From: Spirochaetia bacterium
GTDB taxonomy: Bacteria > Spirochaetota > Spirochaetia > PWKH01
NCBI GenBank assembly: GCA_007128345.1
Contig: SKXS01000194.1
Location: forward strand, 1 to 7,482
Length of the DNA: 7,482 bases
Reading direction: 5' to 3'
Below the pieces are notes generated by a model that saw only the letters and a list, made by a program, of their open reading frames with translations, made no database searches and had not been told where the DNA came from. Both the position numbers and the translations under genes were made by a program. Below, piece after piece: positions 1 to 6,100 of the stretch; the stretch's first letter is position 1, and each line of letters opens with the position of its first letter.

Positions 1-824
1 AAGTGATCACTTTTTCTGATGTAACCGTAGCCAGGCGGAACCAGGAACGGCCGCTGCTGAACCATCTCAGTTTCACTGCATACAGCGGTGAAGTCCTGGG
101 TTTTGCTGCAGTGGGCGGGAACGGGCTCGGGGAGCTTGAGGCAGTGCTCGGAGGCATGCTCCATGTCTCTTCCGGGACCATCACGTACAATGGCGAGGAT
201 ATTACCCGAAACAGTCCTGCAAAACTGCGGGATAAGGGGCTTGCCTATGTTCCCTCTGACCGTCTTAAGCGGGGTTCCAGCGTACGGGCGAGCGTTCAGG
301 AAAATATGATCATCAGTGATAAAGACTCTTTCAAGAAGTATGGTGTTATGCAGTGGAAAGATGCGGAAGCGCATACAAAACGCCTGCTTACTGCCTATTC
401 AGTCAGCGGTACGCCCCGCATGCCCATGGGAACCTTATCCGGCGGCAACATACAGAAGGTGATTCTGGCCAGGGAGATAAAACGGCACCGTGACTTCATG
501 ATTTTCTCGGAACCTACCTGGGGCCTGGACGTGGCCAGCAGCAGATATGTGTATGACCGAATCATGGAGCTCAGGGACCGGGGATCAGCAGTCATCCTCA
601 TATCATCAAACCTCGATGAGATTCTCAGCCTGGCTGACAGGATCATCGTACTCTACCGTGGAACCATCGTGGCGGAACTCTCCAGGACAGAATCCTGCAC
701 TAAGGAGGAAATTGGCGAGTACATGCTTGGCCTCAAAGTGCAGGAATCACTGCTTGATGCGCACCCTGAACTCTACCGGGATATCTCAGCCCACATGGCG
801 GGAGCCAAAGGAGGGGAGAGATGA
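1..824 (+). CDS. ABC importer ATP-binding protein, C-terminal half (nucleoside/riboflavin YufO/RfuB type), 5' truncated
   Basis: The frame is open at the left edge, so the GTG at base 3 is probably internal. Family members are about 500 residues with two fused nucleotide-binding domains; these 273 residues match the second. Visible here (numbering from base 3): a degenerate Walker A around residues 35-50 (VGGNGLGEL, no lysine, as is usual for this half), YVPSDRLKRG at 82-91, the ABC signature LSGGN at 145-149 followed by IQKVILAREI, and a Walker B-like segment ending SEPTWGLD at 169-176. The family usually has QPTRGLD there, so the Arg-to-Trp change is a small oddity. The protein would energise import at the inner face of the membrane through the two permeases encoded next. 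Its TGA overlaps the next ATG (ATGA), implying translational coupling. The substrate is not determined; nucleosides or riboflavin are the family precedents. Confidence 0.9.
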   Translation, partial: VITFSDVTVARRNQERPLLNHLSFTAYSGEVLGFAAVGGNGLGELEAVLGGMLHVSSGTITYNGEDITRNSPAKLRDKGLAYVPSDRLKRGSSVRASVQENMIISDKDSFKKYGVMQWKDAEAHTKRLLTAYSVSGTPRMPMGTLSGGNIQKVILAREIKRHRDFMIFSEPTWGLDVASSRYVYDRIMELRDRGSAVILISSNLDEILSLADRIIVLYRGTIVAELSRTESCTKEEIGEYMLGLKVQESLLDAHPELYRDISAHMAGAKGGER

Positions 825-1894
825 ACGGTGCTGCACTGCTTCAGCTGATCAAGCGTATATCACCTAAGCAGGTATTTTTCAGAGCATCGGGACTGCTCAT
901 CGTTATCGGCGCGTCACTGGCCTCGATAATCATCCTGGTCTTCCTGCTCAGCCAGTATCCGCTGATGACCTTGCGGTACTTCTTTTTCGGTGTATTCCAG
1001 AATCTCTTCTACTTCGGGAATATGATCAACCGGGCCATACCGCTCATGTTCACCGGTCTCGGCATCACCCTTGCCATGAAGTCAAGCAACTTCAACCTGG
1101 GCGGAGAGGGACAGGTATATGCGGGAGCATTTACTGCGACCGTCACAGCACTGGCATTGACAGCCATGGGAGCTTTCATAGGAACGGTGGCGGCACTTAC
1201 GGCGGCCGCTGTAACCGGCGGGGTGATGGCAGGACTGTCAGGATTCCTGAAAATGAAATGGAAGACCAACGAACTCATCTCCTCGTTTCTGCTTTCAAAC
1301 GCAGTGGTCCTGGTGGTGAACTACCTCATTACTGGTCCGTTCAAGGACCCCCAGACCAACCTTCTGGCTACCAGGCGGATAGCCCAGGAATTCCGGTTTG
1401 ATAAAATTCTTCTGCCTTCCAACTTGAGCACAGGAATCTATATAGCTCTGGTCATGGTGTGCATCGTCTATTTCTATATCTATAAGACGAGAAGCGGTTA
1501 TGAGATGCGCATGTGCGGGCAGAACCGGGAGTTTGCCAGATTCGGCGGGCTGAATGTGAACACCTATATCGTACTGCCTATGTTCCTCAGCGGCGCGCTC
1601 CATGGGTTCGGCGGTGCGGTGGCCATATTCGGGACCTATCATATGGGTATCAAGGAGTTTTCCGCAGGTATGGGCTGGAACGGTATTTCGGTTGCCCTCA
1701 TTGCGCGGCTCAACCCGCTCGCGGTTATTCCGGCGGCACTCTTTTTTGCCTACATCGAATCCGGCGCGAGCATCGCCATGCTCCATTCTGACGTCACGTT
1801 TGAGATTGCCTCTATCGTTCAGTCTGTCATATTTTTTCTGGTGACTGCTGAAACCATCTATTCTCTGGCCAAGGGGAAAAGGAGCCTGCGATGA
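821..1894 (+). CDS. ABC importer permease 1 (BPD_transp_2, YufP/RfuC type)
   Basis: This 357-residue protein is an integral membrane permease of the BPD_transp_2 family, in the branch that handles nucleosides or riboflavin. Family marks are the first hydrophobic helix at about residues 22-45, FNLGGEGQ at 91-98, the Ala/Gly-rich helices at 100-143, NELISSFLLSN at 150-160, the cytoplasmic loop TRSGYEMRMCGQNREFARFGG region at 223-243 (the likely ATPase contact), and GWNGISVALIARLNPL at 285-300. Length is normal for the family. The ATG start is supported by a strong GGAGG at about 810-814 and by the ATGA overlap with the ATPase gene. Its stop overlaps the next permease start in the same way. It should pair with the following permease as a heterodimeric channel. 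Confidence 0.93.
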   Translation: MNGAALLQLIKRISPKQVFFRASGLLIVIGASLASIIILVFLLSQYPLMTLRYFFFGVFQNLFYFGNMINRAIPLMFTGLGITLAMKSSNFNLGGEGQVYAGAFTATVTALALTAMGAFIGTVAALTAAAVTGGVMAGLSGFLKMKWKTNELISSFLLSNAVVLVVNYLITGPFKDPQTNLLATRRIAQEFRFDKILLPSNLSTGIYIALVMVCIVYFYIYKTRSGYEMRMCGQNREFARFGGLNVNTYIVLPMFLSGALHGFGGAVAIFGTYHMGIKEFSAGMGWNGISVALIARLNPLAVIPAALFFAYIESGASIAMLHSDVTFEIASIVQSVIFFLVTAETIYSLAKGKRSLR

Positions 1895-2790
1895 ATGTGG
1901 TGCTGACGCTGCTGCAGAACGGTATTGGGGTTATGGCCCCAATACTCCTAGCCGCCACAGGCGGTCTATTTACGGAAAAGTCGGGCATGCTCAATATCGC
2001 GCTGGAAGGGCTCATGCTGGTGGGCAGCTTCTTCTGTGTAGTCCTGGTTTCGCAGACAGGAAATCTCCTGCTCGGCCTTACGCTGGGTGTATTGGTCACC
2101 ATGGTGCTTGCCGGGTGGCTGGGATTTGTGACCCTCTTTCTCAAAGCCAATGTCTTTATCTCAGGACTGGCCACCAACCTCTTTGCGTCGGGCATCACCG
2201 TGGTGCTCGCTTTTCAGATCTACCGGAACAAAGGGGTTATCATCTTTCATGAGATTCCATCGCTGGGAAGGGTGACCATTCCGATTATCAGCCAGGTGCC
2301 GGTTCTCGGCAGGCTGATCTCCGGTCACCACGTCTTCGTCTATTTCAGCTGGCTTATTCTGGTGATTGCCTGGTATGTACTGTATAAGACTACCTTCGGA
2401 GTCAGGCTCCGCTCGGTAGGCATCAATGACCAGGTCCTGGTGTCCCTTGGGAGAAACCCGAGAAACTACCGCATGGCTGCGTTCCTTATTTCAGGTTTCT
2501 GCTGCGGCTTAGCCGGAGCGATCCTGACGCTCAGCCTGCGGGCATTTGTGCCGAACATTACCGCAGGCAAGGGGTGGATTGCCCTTGTCGTAATATTCCT
2601 GGGAAATAAACGGCCTATGGGCCTTTTCATAGCTGCATTGGTTTTCGGATTCGCTGAGTCGCTGTCGAACTACGCTCAGGGGGCGATGAACGTCCCTGCG
2701 GATTTCATACTCGCACTGCCGTATGCCCTCACCCTGATTGCCATGATAGGGTATTCCGTGGTGACCTACCGGAGACAGGCTCTTGAGTAG
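1891..2790 (+). CDS. ABC importer permease 2 (BPD_transp_2, YufQ/RfuD type)
   Basis: This 299-residue multi-spanning permease is the second channel subunit of the importer. Diagnostic segments are LFTEKSGMLNIALEGLML at 26-43 (the 'NIalEG' motif of this branch), TTFGVRLRSVGIND at 167-180 (a cytoplasmic loop likely to meet the ATPase) and GKGWIALVVIFLGNKRPMG at 226-244. Hydrophobic helices fill the rest, and the length is typical. The ATG overlaps the preceding stop (ATGA), and a GGAG lies about 8 bases upstream. It is the last gene of this operon unless transcription continues across the 54-bp gap into the MerR gene. The ATPase, permease, permease order is the usual one for NupOPQ/RfuBCD-like clusters. 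The exact substrate cannot be read from the permeases alone. Confidence 0.93.
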   Translation: MNVVLTLLQNGIGVMAPILLAATGGLFTEKSGMLNIALEGLMLVGSFFCVVLVSQTGNLLLGLTLGVLVTMVLAGWLGFVTLFLKANVFISGLATNLFASGITVVLAFQIYRNKGVIIFHEIPSLGRVTIPIISQVPVLGRLISGHHVFVYFSWLILVIAWYVLYKTTFGVRLRSVGINDQVLVSLGRNPRNYRMAAFLISGFCCGLAGAILTLSLRAFVPNITAGKGWIALVVIFLGNKRPMGLFIAALVFGFAESLSNYAQGAMNVPADFILALPYALTLIAMIGYSVVTYRRQALE

Positions 2791-2811
2791 TTGCACTAAG
2801 GAAAGTATGAT
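2783..2811 (+). promoter_or_regulatory. Possible sigma-70-type promoter for the MerR gene
   Basis: TTGAGT (2783-2788) and TATGAT (2806-2811) are 17 bp apart, matching consensus at 4 of 6 and 5 of 6 positions. The -35 element overlaps the end of the permease 2 gene. Transcription would start near 2818, giving a leader of about 27 bases. The 17-bp spacer is not the long 19-20 bp spacer seen in MerR-activated promoters, and I see no clear dyad in it, so MerR autoregulation is not evident. Read-through from the importer operon is the alternative. Confidence 0.4.
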
Positions 2812-2844
2812 GGAGGGCAGTGCTCGTAGCAAAGGGTAAGAACA

Positions 2845-3306
2845 GTGAAAACATTTAGAATTGGTGAACTGGCAAAGCGTGCCGGGGTAACCGTGCGGAC
2901 TATCAGGTACTATGAATCCCTGGGGCTTATGCACGCCCAGCAGCGGAGGGAAGGGGAGCAGCGCGAGTTCACTGAGAAAGATCTTGTATACCTTGAACGG
3001 ATCAAGCAGCTCAAGCGGTACGGTCTGACCCTGGAAGAGATATCTGACATTATTCGCCTCGGGAGAGAGGATGCCACTGGAGAAAAACGTCGTATAGAGC
3101 TGCTCAAGCAGTACCGCGAAAAGCTGAGCACCGCCATTCTCCGCAAAAAGGACATTGAATCGCTGATTTCTGAGCTCATGTGGCATATTGAGCAGCTGGA
3201 GAAGGTAATCAACTTCCAGTCATGTCCCGGCGAGGCATGCAAAACCTGCAGCTTCTATGACCGCTGCGAGTTCAAGGATCTCCAGATTTCACATGTATCG
3301 CAATAA
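2845..3306 (+). CDS. MerR-family transcriptional regulator with SoxR-like C-terminal cysteine cluster
   Basis: This 153-residue DNA-binding regulator has the MerR winged helix-turn-helix at residues 3-72 (FRIGELAKRAGVTVRTIRYYESLGL, then the REFTEKDLVYLERIKQLKRYG wing and LTLEEISDII). A charged, predicted coiled-coil dimerisation helix runs from about 81 to 124. The C-terminal effector tail has four cysteines, C127-x4-C132-x2-C135-x5-C141. SoxR carries C-x2-C-x-C-x5-C for a [2Fe-2S] cluster, and the last spacing is identical, so a metal or Fe-S sensor is plausible but inferred. The start is GTG, with a weak AAGGG about 9 bases upstream, and it places the FRIGELA motif at the usual distance from the N-terminus. 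It lies 54 bp after the importer operon and is convergent with the MATE gene (9 bp between the stops). Possible targets are the importer, the exporter or a distant gene. Confidence 0.88.
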   Translation: MKTFRIGELAKRAGVTVRTIRYYESLGLMHAQQRREGEQREFTEKDLVYLERIKQLKRYGLTLEEISDIIRLGREDATGEKRRIELLKQYREKLSTAILRKKDIESLISELMWHIEQLEKVINFQSCPGEACKTCSFYDRCEFKDLQISHVSQ

Positions 3307-3315
3307 GCAGTACGT

Positions 3316-4647
3316 TTAGCGTGCACGCACTGACGTCCAGTCCTTTCTGACAAACCGCTGAAAATACATGATCGATAAGAACACCATAAGCAGATACCTG
3401 ATGCCCCACGCAAGCACCACCCCTTCCTGCAGTATGAATACTGCCAGGAGCACTGTCGGGATGAATATCAGCCATGAACCTATGACAGTAATCACCAGGA
3501 GGTAGGTCGTATCCCCCACTGCCCTGAGGGAGGCTGCAAAGACAATTTGGATCCCGTCAAAGATCTGAAGGAAAGCGGAAACCAGCAGCATGGGCCTCAG
3601 CAGGGAGAGTACCTGCTGATCTCGGGTATAGAGGCCTCCGATGAACTGGGGAAACAAGCCGATGACTAATCCGAAGACCACCATGACGGCAATGCAGTAG
3701 AGTTCAACAGTCAGGCCGTACATACGGGCTTTTTGAGTGCTCCCCCTGCCGACAGCGTGGCCGATGAGGATTTCAGAAGCCTGACCGAGCCCGAACGCAG
3801 GCAGGAACGACATGGATATTACTGATACGGCAATCTGGTTTGCAGCCAGAGATACGGCACCAAGCCGGGCGATCACGCTGGTGTAGACCAGGATGGAGAA
3901 ACTCGATGCAAACTGCTGGACCGAGACCTTGAATCCCTCGCGTATGAGCAGCAAAGCAGGAGTCAGCTTCAGGCGCATGGAGAAGGGTATGCGCTCACGC
4001 TTCAGGGTGAGCAGGAAGGCTCCGGCAAAGAGTGCAAACGTAAGCACATCGGCGCAGAGGCTGGCGATGCCCGCCCCCCTGACTCCCATGGGTGAGAAGC
4101 CGAGTCTGCCGAAGATGAGCACGTAGTTGCAGCTTACATTGCATATATGCCCAATAAACTTGAGCACCATGGGACGCTTCGTGTCCCCTGTGGACTTGAT
4201 GGCGCTTTCCAGGCCGGTATAGAGCAGATGCAGGGGAAAGCCTATGAGTCGGAAGGAGAAGTAGCGTACCCCTTCGGTGATGACTGCCTCCTCCGCACCT
4301 AATGCATGATAGAAGATCCTGGAAAGTGAGAATGGAAAGCACGCGAAAATCAGTCCTGACAGACCGCACAGCATGAGCCCGGCAAGGGCCCGTTCAGAAA
4401 ACCGTTCCATATTTCCGGCACCGTACGATTGGGAGCAGAGGTACACCATGGCGATTGCAGGACCTCCGATGAGGACGATGAGGTTCCAGTATATGGTGCC
4501 TCCCATGCCTACTGCAGCTATGGCCGCAGGAGAGATGGTCCCCACCATGATGAGGTCGATCATGCCGGTTACGGTGAAGGAGGCCTGGGAGAGGAATGCC
4601 GGAACAGCCAGCTTCAGAATACTTCGGTGGCTTACCTGTGATTTCAT
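3316..4647 (-). CDS. MATE-family efflux transporter
   Basis: This 443-residue inner-membrane protein is an antiporter of the MATE family (NorM/DinF-like), which exports cationic drugs or metabolites using a proton or sodium gradient. Length and the pattern of about 12 hydrophobic helices fit. The two homologous halves show in the repeated loop STGDTKRP (152-159) and LRAVGDTTY (374-382). The conserved membrane acids are present: Asp31 in helix 1 (MIDLIMVG) and Asp364 in the second half (IFDGIQIVF), the places where NorM and PfMATE have functional aspartates. VGRGSTQKARMYG at 299-311 matches the central family motif. The ATG start directly abuts the TAA of the phosphodiesterase gene (no base between), so it is almost certainly the second gene of that operon and translationally coupled to it. 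The substrate is unknown. Confidence 0.93.
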   Translation of the reverse strand: MKSQVSHRSILKLAVPAFLSQASFTVTGMIDLIMVGTISPAAIAAVGMGGTIYWNLIVLIGGPAIAMVYLCSQSYGAGNMERFSERALAGLMLCGLSGLIFACFPFSLSRIFYHALGAEEAVITEGVRYFSFRLIGFPLHLLYTGLESAIKSTGDTKRPMVLKFIGHICNVSCNYVLIFGRLGFSPMGVRGAGIASLCADVLTFALFAGAFLLTLKRERIPFSMRLKLTPALLLIREGFKVSVQQFASSFSILVYTSVIARLGAVSLAANQIAVSVISMSFLPAFGLGQASEILIGHAVGRGSTQKARMYGLTVELYCIAVMVVFGLVIGLFPQFIGGLYTRDQQVLSLLRPMLLVSAFLQIFDGIQIVFAASLRAVGDTTYLLVITVIGSWLIFIPTVLLAVFILQEGVVLAWGIRYLLMVFLSIMYFQRFVRKDWTSVRAR

Positions 4648-5784
4648 TTACGAACTTACCAGGAGGGGGATAACCCGTTCTTCCGGCAGATTTCCCCCGT
4701 GCTCACCCCGGTTCCGTGATGGGGTGAACCGATCGTTGTCGTAGAGCAGTATGCCGCGGTCACGGGAGACTGCAATAAAATCTCCGAACCTTTTTTGGGC
4801 TGCAAGCGAAAATGACCTGCCGCCGAAGAGTCCGGCAGCTTCAGCCTCTTGTTTTGTATAGAGTGAGAAGACATCACCCCAGCTGTCATAAAACCTGTCG
4901 GCAAATGACTGTTCTGCATCCGGCTTGACGAGGAAATGGAGTGATCGCGGCTCGCCGTAGGGAGCGGTTTTTGCGAACTCCATCACCGGATGGCTGTCGG
5001 TAAATATATAGCGGTCGCTGTCTGCAATGTGCATGTGTCCGTGATCGGCGGTAATGACAAGTCTGCCGCGCCCGGCAAGCGATTCAGCCAGGCGCTCCAT
5101 GGATTGGTCGATCACCTGCAGCATACGGTCCACCGCAGGTTCATGGGGACCGATTTTATGGCAAAGAGAGTCAAGATCCCACAGATATAAAAACAAATAC
5201 CCCTTTCCTTCAGAAAATACCGAATCGATGATCATCTGGGCTGCTGTGGGAATGCCCGTATACCCTTCTGACGGCGTCGTCCCGGCGAGATAGCGGTCAA
5301 ACGGTGAGTTGTGCAGCACCTGGGGAACAACGGACATGCACTGCATGGGCATGCGGGAGATGAGGGGAGGATACGGCCATAGGTCTTCAATGGTTGTCTC
5401 CGGGGAGAGCAGTTCCTTGTGCTCCCGGTCACGGAACGCCAGAGTATCCGTGTGGAGGTCCCGTTCCTCGACATATGCATATCTCCCGGGTATGCCGTGA
5501 TCCGAAGGGTATAGTCCCGTCGCCAGGCTCGTCATGGCGCAGGCGGTGGTTGAAGGAAACACTGATAAAATATCCCGCCTGTGCATGCTCCGCAAGCATG
5601 AGCCGGGAGGAAGCTTCTCGAGGATAGTTTTCCCGAGACCGTCTATGAGGACGAAGACCAGGAGCTCTTCATCTCCTAGTTCACGTAAAAGCGAGTTTCC
5701 TGCTTGGGTAAGGGAGATATCCCTTACTTCCCGTGATGCGGCAACAGCCTGTATGAGATCGCAGAATGAAGGAAGTTCGTGCAC
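4648..5784 (-). CDS. Alkaline phosphatase superfamily phosphodiesterase (type I phosphodiesterase/nucleotide pyrophosphatase-like)
   Basis: This 378-residue protein has the full two-metal active site of the phosphodiesterase/nucleotide pyrophosphatase branch of the alkaline phosphatase superfamily. By motif position the ligands are Asp48 (FVLIDGLG), the nucleophile Thr80 (FPSTTACAMTSLATG), Asp205 and His209 (DLDSLCHKIGP), Asp247 and His248 (TADHGH), and His362 (GEHGGNLPEE). It should hydrolyse a phosphate mono- or diester; which one cannot be read. There is no signal peptide or membrane segment, so a cytoplasmic enzyme is inferred, whereas many relatives are exported. The start is GTG (bases 5784-5782), chosen because an AAGGA sits 7 bases upstream on the minus strand and no better in-frame start is present. 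It is the first gene of an operon with the MATE exporter. Confidence 0.88.
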   Translation of the reverse strand: MHELPSFCDLIQAVAASREVRDISLTQAGNSLLRELGDEELLVFVLIDGLGKTILEKLPPGSCLRSMHRRDILSVFPSTTACAMTSLATGLYPSDHGIPGRYAYVEERDLHTDTLAFRDREHKELLSPETTIEDLWPYPPLISRMPMQCMSVVPQVLHNSPFDRYLAGTTPSEGYTGIPTAAQMIIDSVFSEGKGYLFLYLWDLDSLCHKIGPHEPAVDRMLQVIDQSMERLAESLAGRGRLVITADHGHMHIADSDRYIFTDSHPVMEFAKTAPYGEPRSLHFLVKPDAEQSFADRFYDSWGDVFSLYTKQEAEAAGLFGGRSFSLAAQKRFGDFIAVSRDRGILLYDNDRFTPSRNRGEHGGNLPEERVIPLLVSS

Positions 5785-5796
5785 AGCAGTATCCTT
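5785..5796 (-). promoter_or_regulatory. Ribosome binding site that sets the GTG start of the phosphodiesterase
   Basis: Reading the minus strand, a run of A's leads into AAGGA, followed by a 7-base spacer and GTG at 5784. The spacing is optimal, and this is the main reason for preferring the GTG start. Confidence 0.7.
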
Positions 5797-5825
5797 TTTT
5801 TATGAGCTCTGGGGCAGTATAAGAA

Positions 5826-5853
5826 ATCTGCCGTATTACGTAAAACGGCAGAT
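5826..5853. repeat. 28-bp near-perfect palindrome, candidate operator or leader hairpin
   Basis: The arms ATCTGCCGT (5826-5834) and ACGGCAGAT (5845-5853) are perfect inverted repeats. They flank an 8-bp palindrome TTACGTAA (5836-5843) on the same centre (between 5839 and 5840), with a single A:A mismatched pair at 5835/5844. That makes 26 of 28 positions symmetric around a central CG. It lies at about +9 to +36 relative to the predicted minus-strand start, a standard place for a repressor operator; a central CG is common in LacI-type operators. Alternatively, the minus-strand RNA could form a 9-bp stem followed by a U-rich stretch (UUUCUUAU), resembling a weak attenuator. The palindrome is seen directly; its role is inferred. 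Confidence 0.8.
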
Positions 5854-5867
5854 CTTTGGTACCTCGG

Positions 5868-5896
5868 ATTATAAAGCACCTTGAGGAGCATGTCAA
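5868..5896 (-). promoter_or_regulatory. Consensus sigma-70-type promoter for the phosphodiesterase-MATE operon
   Basis: On the minus strand, TTGACA (5896-5891) and TATAAT (5873-5868) are separated by exactly 17 bp, matching consensus at all 12 positions. Transcription would start near 5861, giving a leader of about 77 bases that carries the palindrome. Such a strong promoter suggests that tight repression keeps it off. Confidence 0.8.
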
Positions 5897-5972
5897 TTTT
5901 ATTACGGAATTTTATCGAAGCATGGGAGAAATCTAGAGCAACACGGAATAGGTAAAATATCAAGATTTATGC

Positions 5973-6001
5973 TTGACATAAGTGGCAACCACCCCTATTA
6001 T
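5973..6001 (+). promoter_or_regulatory. Sigma-70-type promoter P1 of the sugar-permease operon
   Basis: TTGACA (5973-5978) and TATTAT (5996-6001) are 17 bp apart, 11 of 12 consensus matches. The expected start is near 6008, exactly where the ACGTAA repeats begin, leaving a leader of about 93 bases. Confidence 0.75.
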
Positions 6002-6008
6002 AGACCTA

Positions 6009-6036
6009 ACGTAAAACGTAAGACGTAACATGTAAG
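6009..6036 (+). repeat. Four tandem 7-bp repeats, consensus ACGTAAN
   Basis: The units are ACGTAAA (6009-6015), ACGTAAG (6016-6022), ACGTAAC (6023-6029) and ATGTAAG (6030-6036). They start at the predicted +1 of P1 and lie outside any gene. The first ten bases, ACGTAAAACG, also occur at 5838-5847 in the centre and right arm of the palindrome. They could be a repeated protein-binding site, or a slippage-prone microrepeat with no function. Confidence 0.75.
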
Positions 6037-6048
6037 CAAACAGCCAGT

Positions 6049-6077
6049 TTGACAACAGACAAGACAGCTGGTAGAAT
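6049..6077 (+). promoter_or_regulatory. Possible second sigma-70-type promoter P2 of the sugar-permease operon
   Basis: TTGACA (6049-6054) and TAGAAT (6072-6077) are 17 bp apart, 11 of 12 consensus matches. The start would fall near 6084, just ahead of the GAGGAAA ribosome binding site (6085-6091), leaving almost no leader. It could give expression that bypasses the ACGTAA repeats. Confidence 0.6.
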
Positions 6078-6100
6078 TCAGCCGAGGAAAATGAGAGCTC

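Larger units (their letters stand above)
5785..6100. other. Divergent intergenic control region
   Basis: This 316-bp stretch separates the minus-strand phosphodiesterase/MATE operon from the plus-strand sugar-permease operon. It holds no convincing gene. It contains one minus-strand promoter, two plus-strand promoters, a 28-bp palindrome and a four-copy 7-bp repeat, each listed separately. The segment between the divergent -35 elements (about 5897-5972) is AT-rich and has no further clear element apart from ACGGAAT at 5904-5910 and 5943-5949, which could be chance. The AT-rich bases next to the minus-strand -35 could act as an UP element. Confidence 0.85.

Noticed and set aside
1295..1786. 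163-residue minus-strand open frame inside permease 1
   Set aside because: It lies wholly antisense to a gene with clear BPD_transp_2 motifs and has no family signature of its own.
2793..2823. GCACT/AGTGC inverted repeat after permease 2, considered as a terminator
   Set aside because: The stem is only 5 bp with a loop of about 21 bases and no following T-run.
2509..3186. 225-residue minus-strand open frame across the end of permease 2 and the MerR gene
   Set aside because: It is antisense to two well-supported genes, crosses their boundary, and its translation shows no recognisable domain or supported start.
3319..3328. Perfect 10-bp palindrome GCGTGCACGC between the convergent genes, considered as a bidirectional terminator
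   Set aside because: It has no loop of workable size and no T-run on either side, and it lies within the last codons of the MATE gene.
5681..5963. Two overlapping minus-strand open frames upstream of the phosphodiesterase
   Set aside because: They run through the consensus promoter and palindrome and then into the phosphodiesterase gene in another frame, with composition unlike a real protein.
6091..6093. Upstream ATG as the start of the first sugar permease
   Set aside because: It is 10 bases before the accepted ATG and therefore out of frame.
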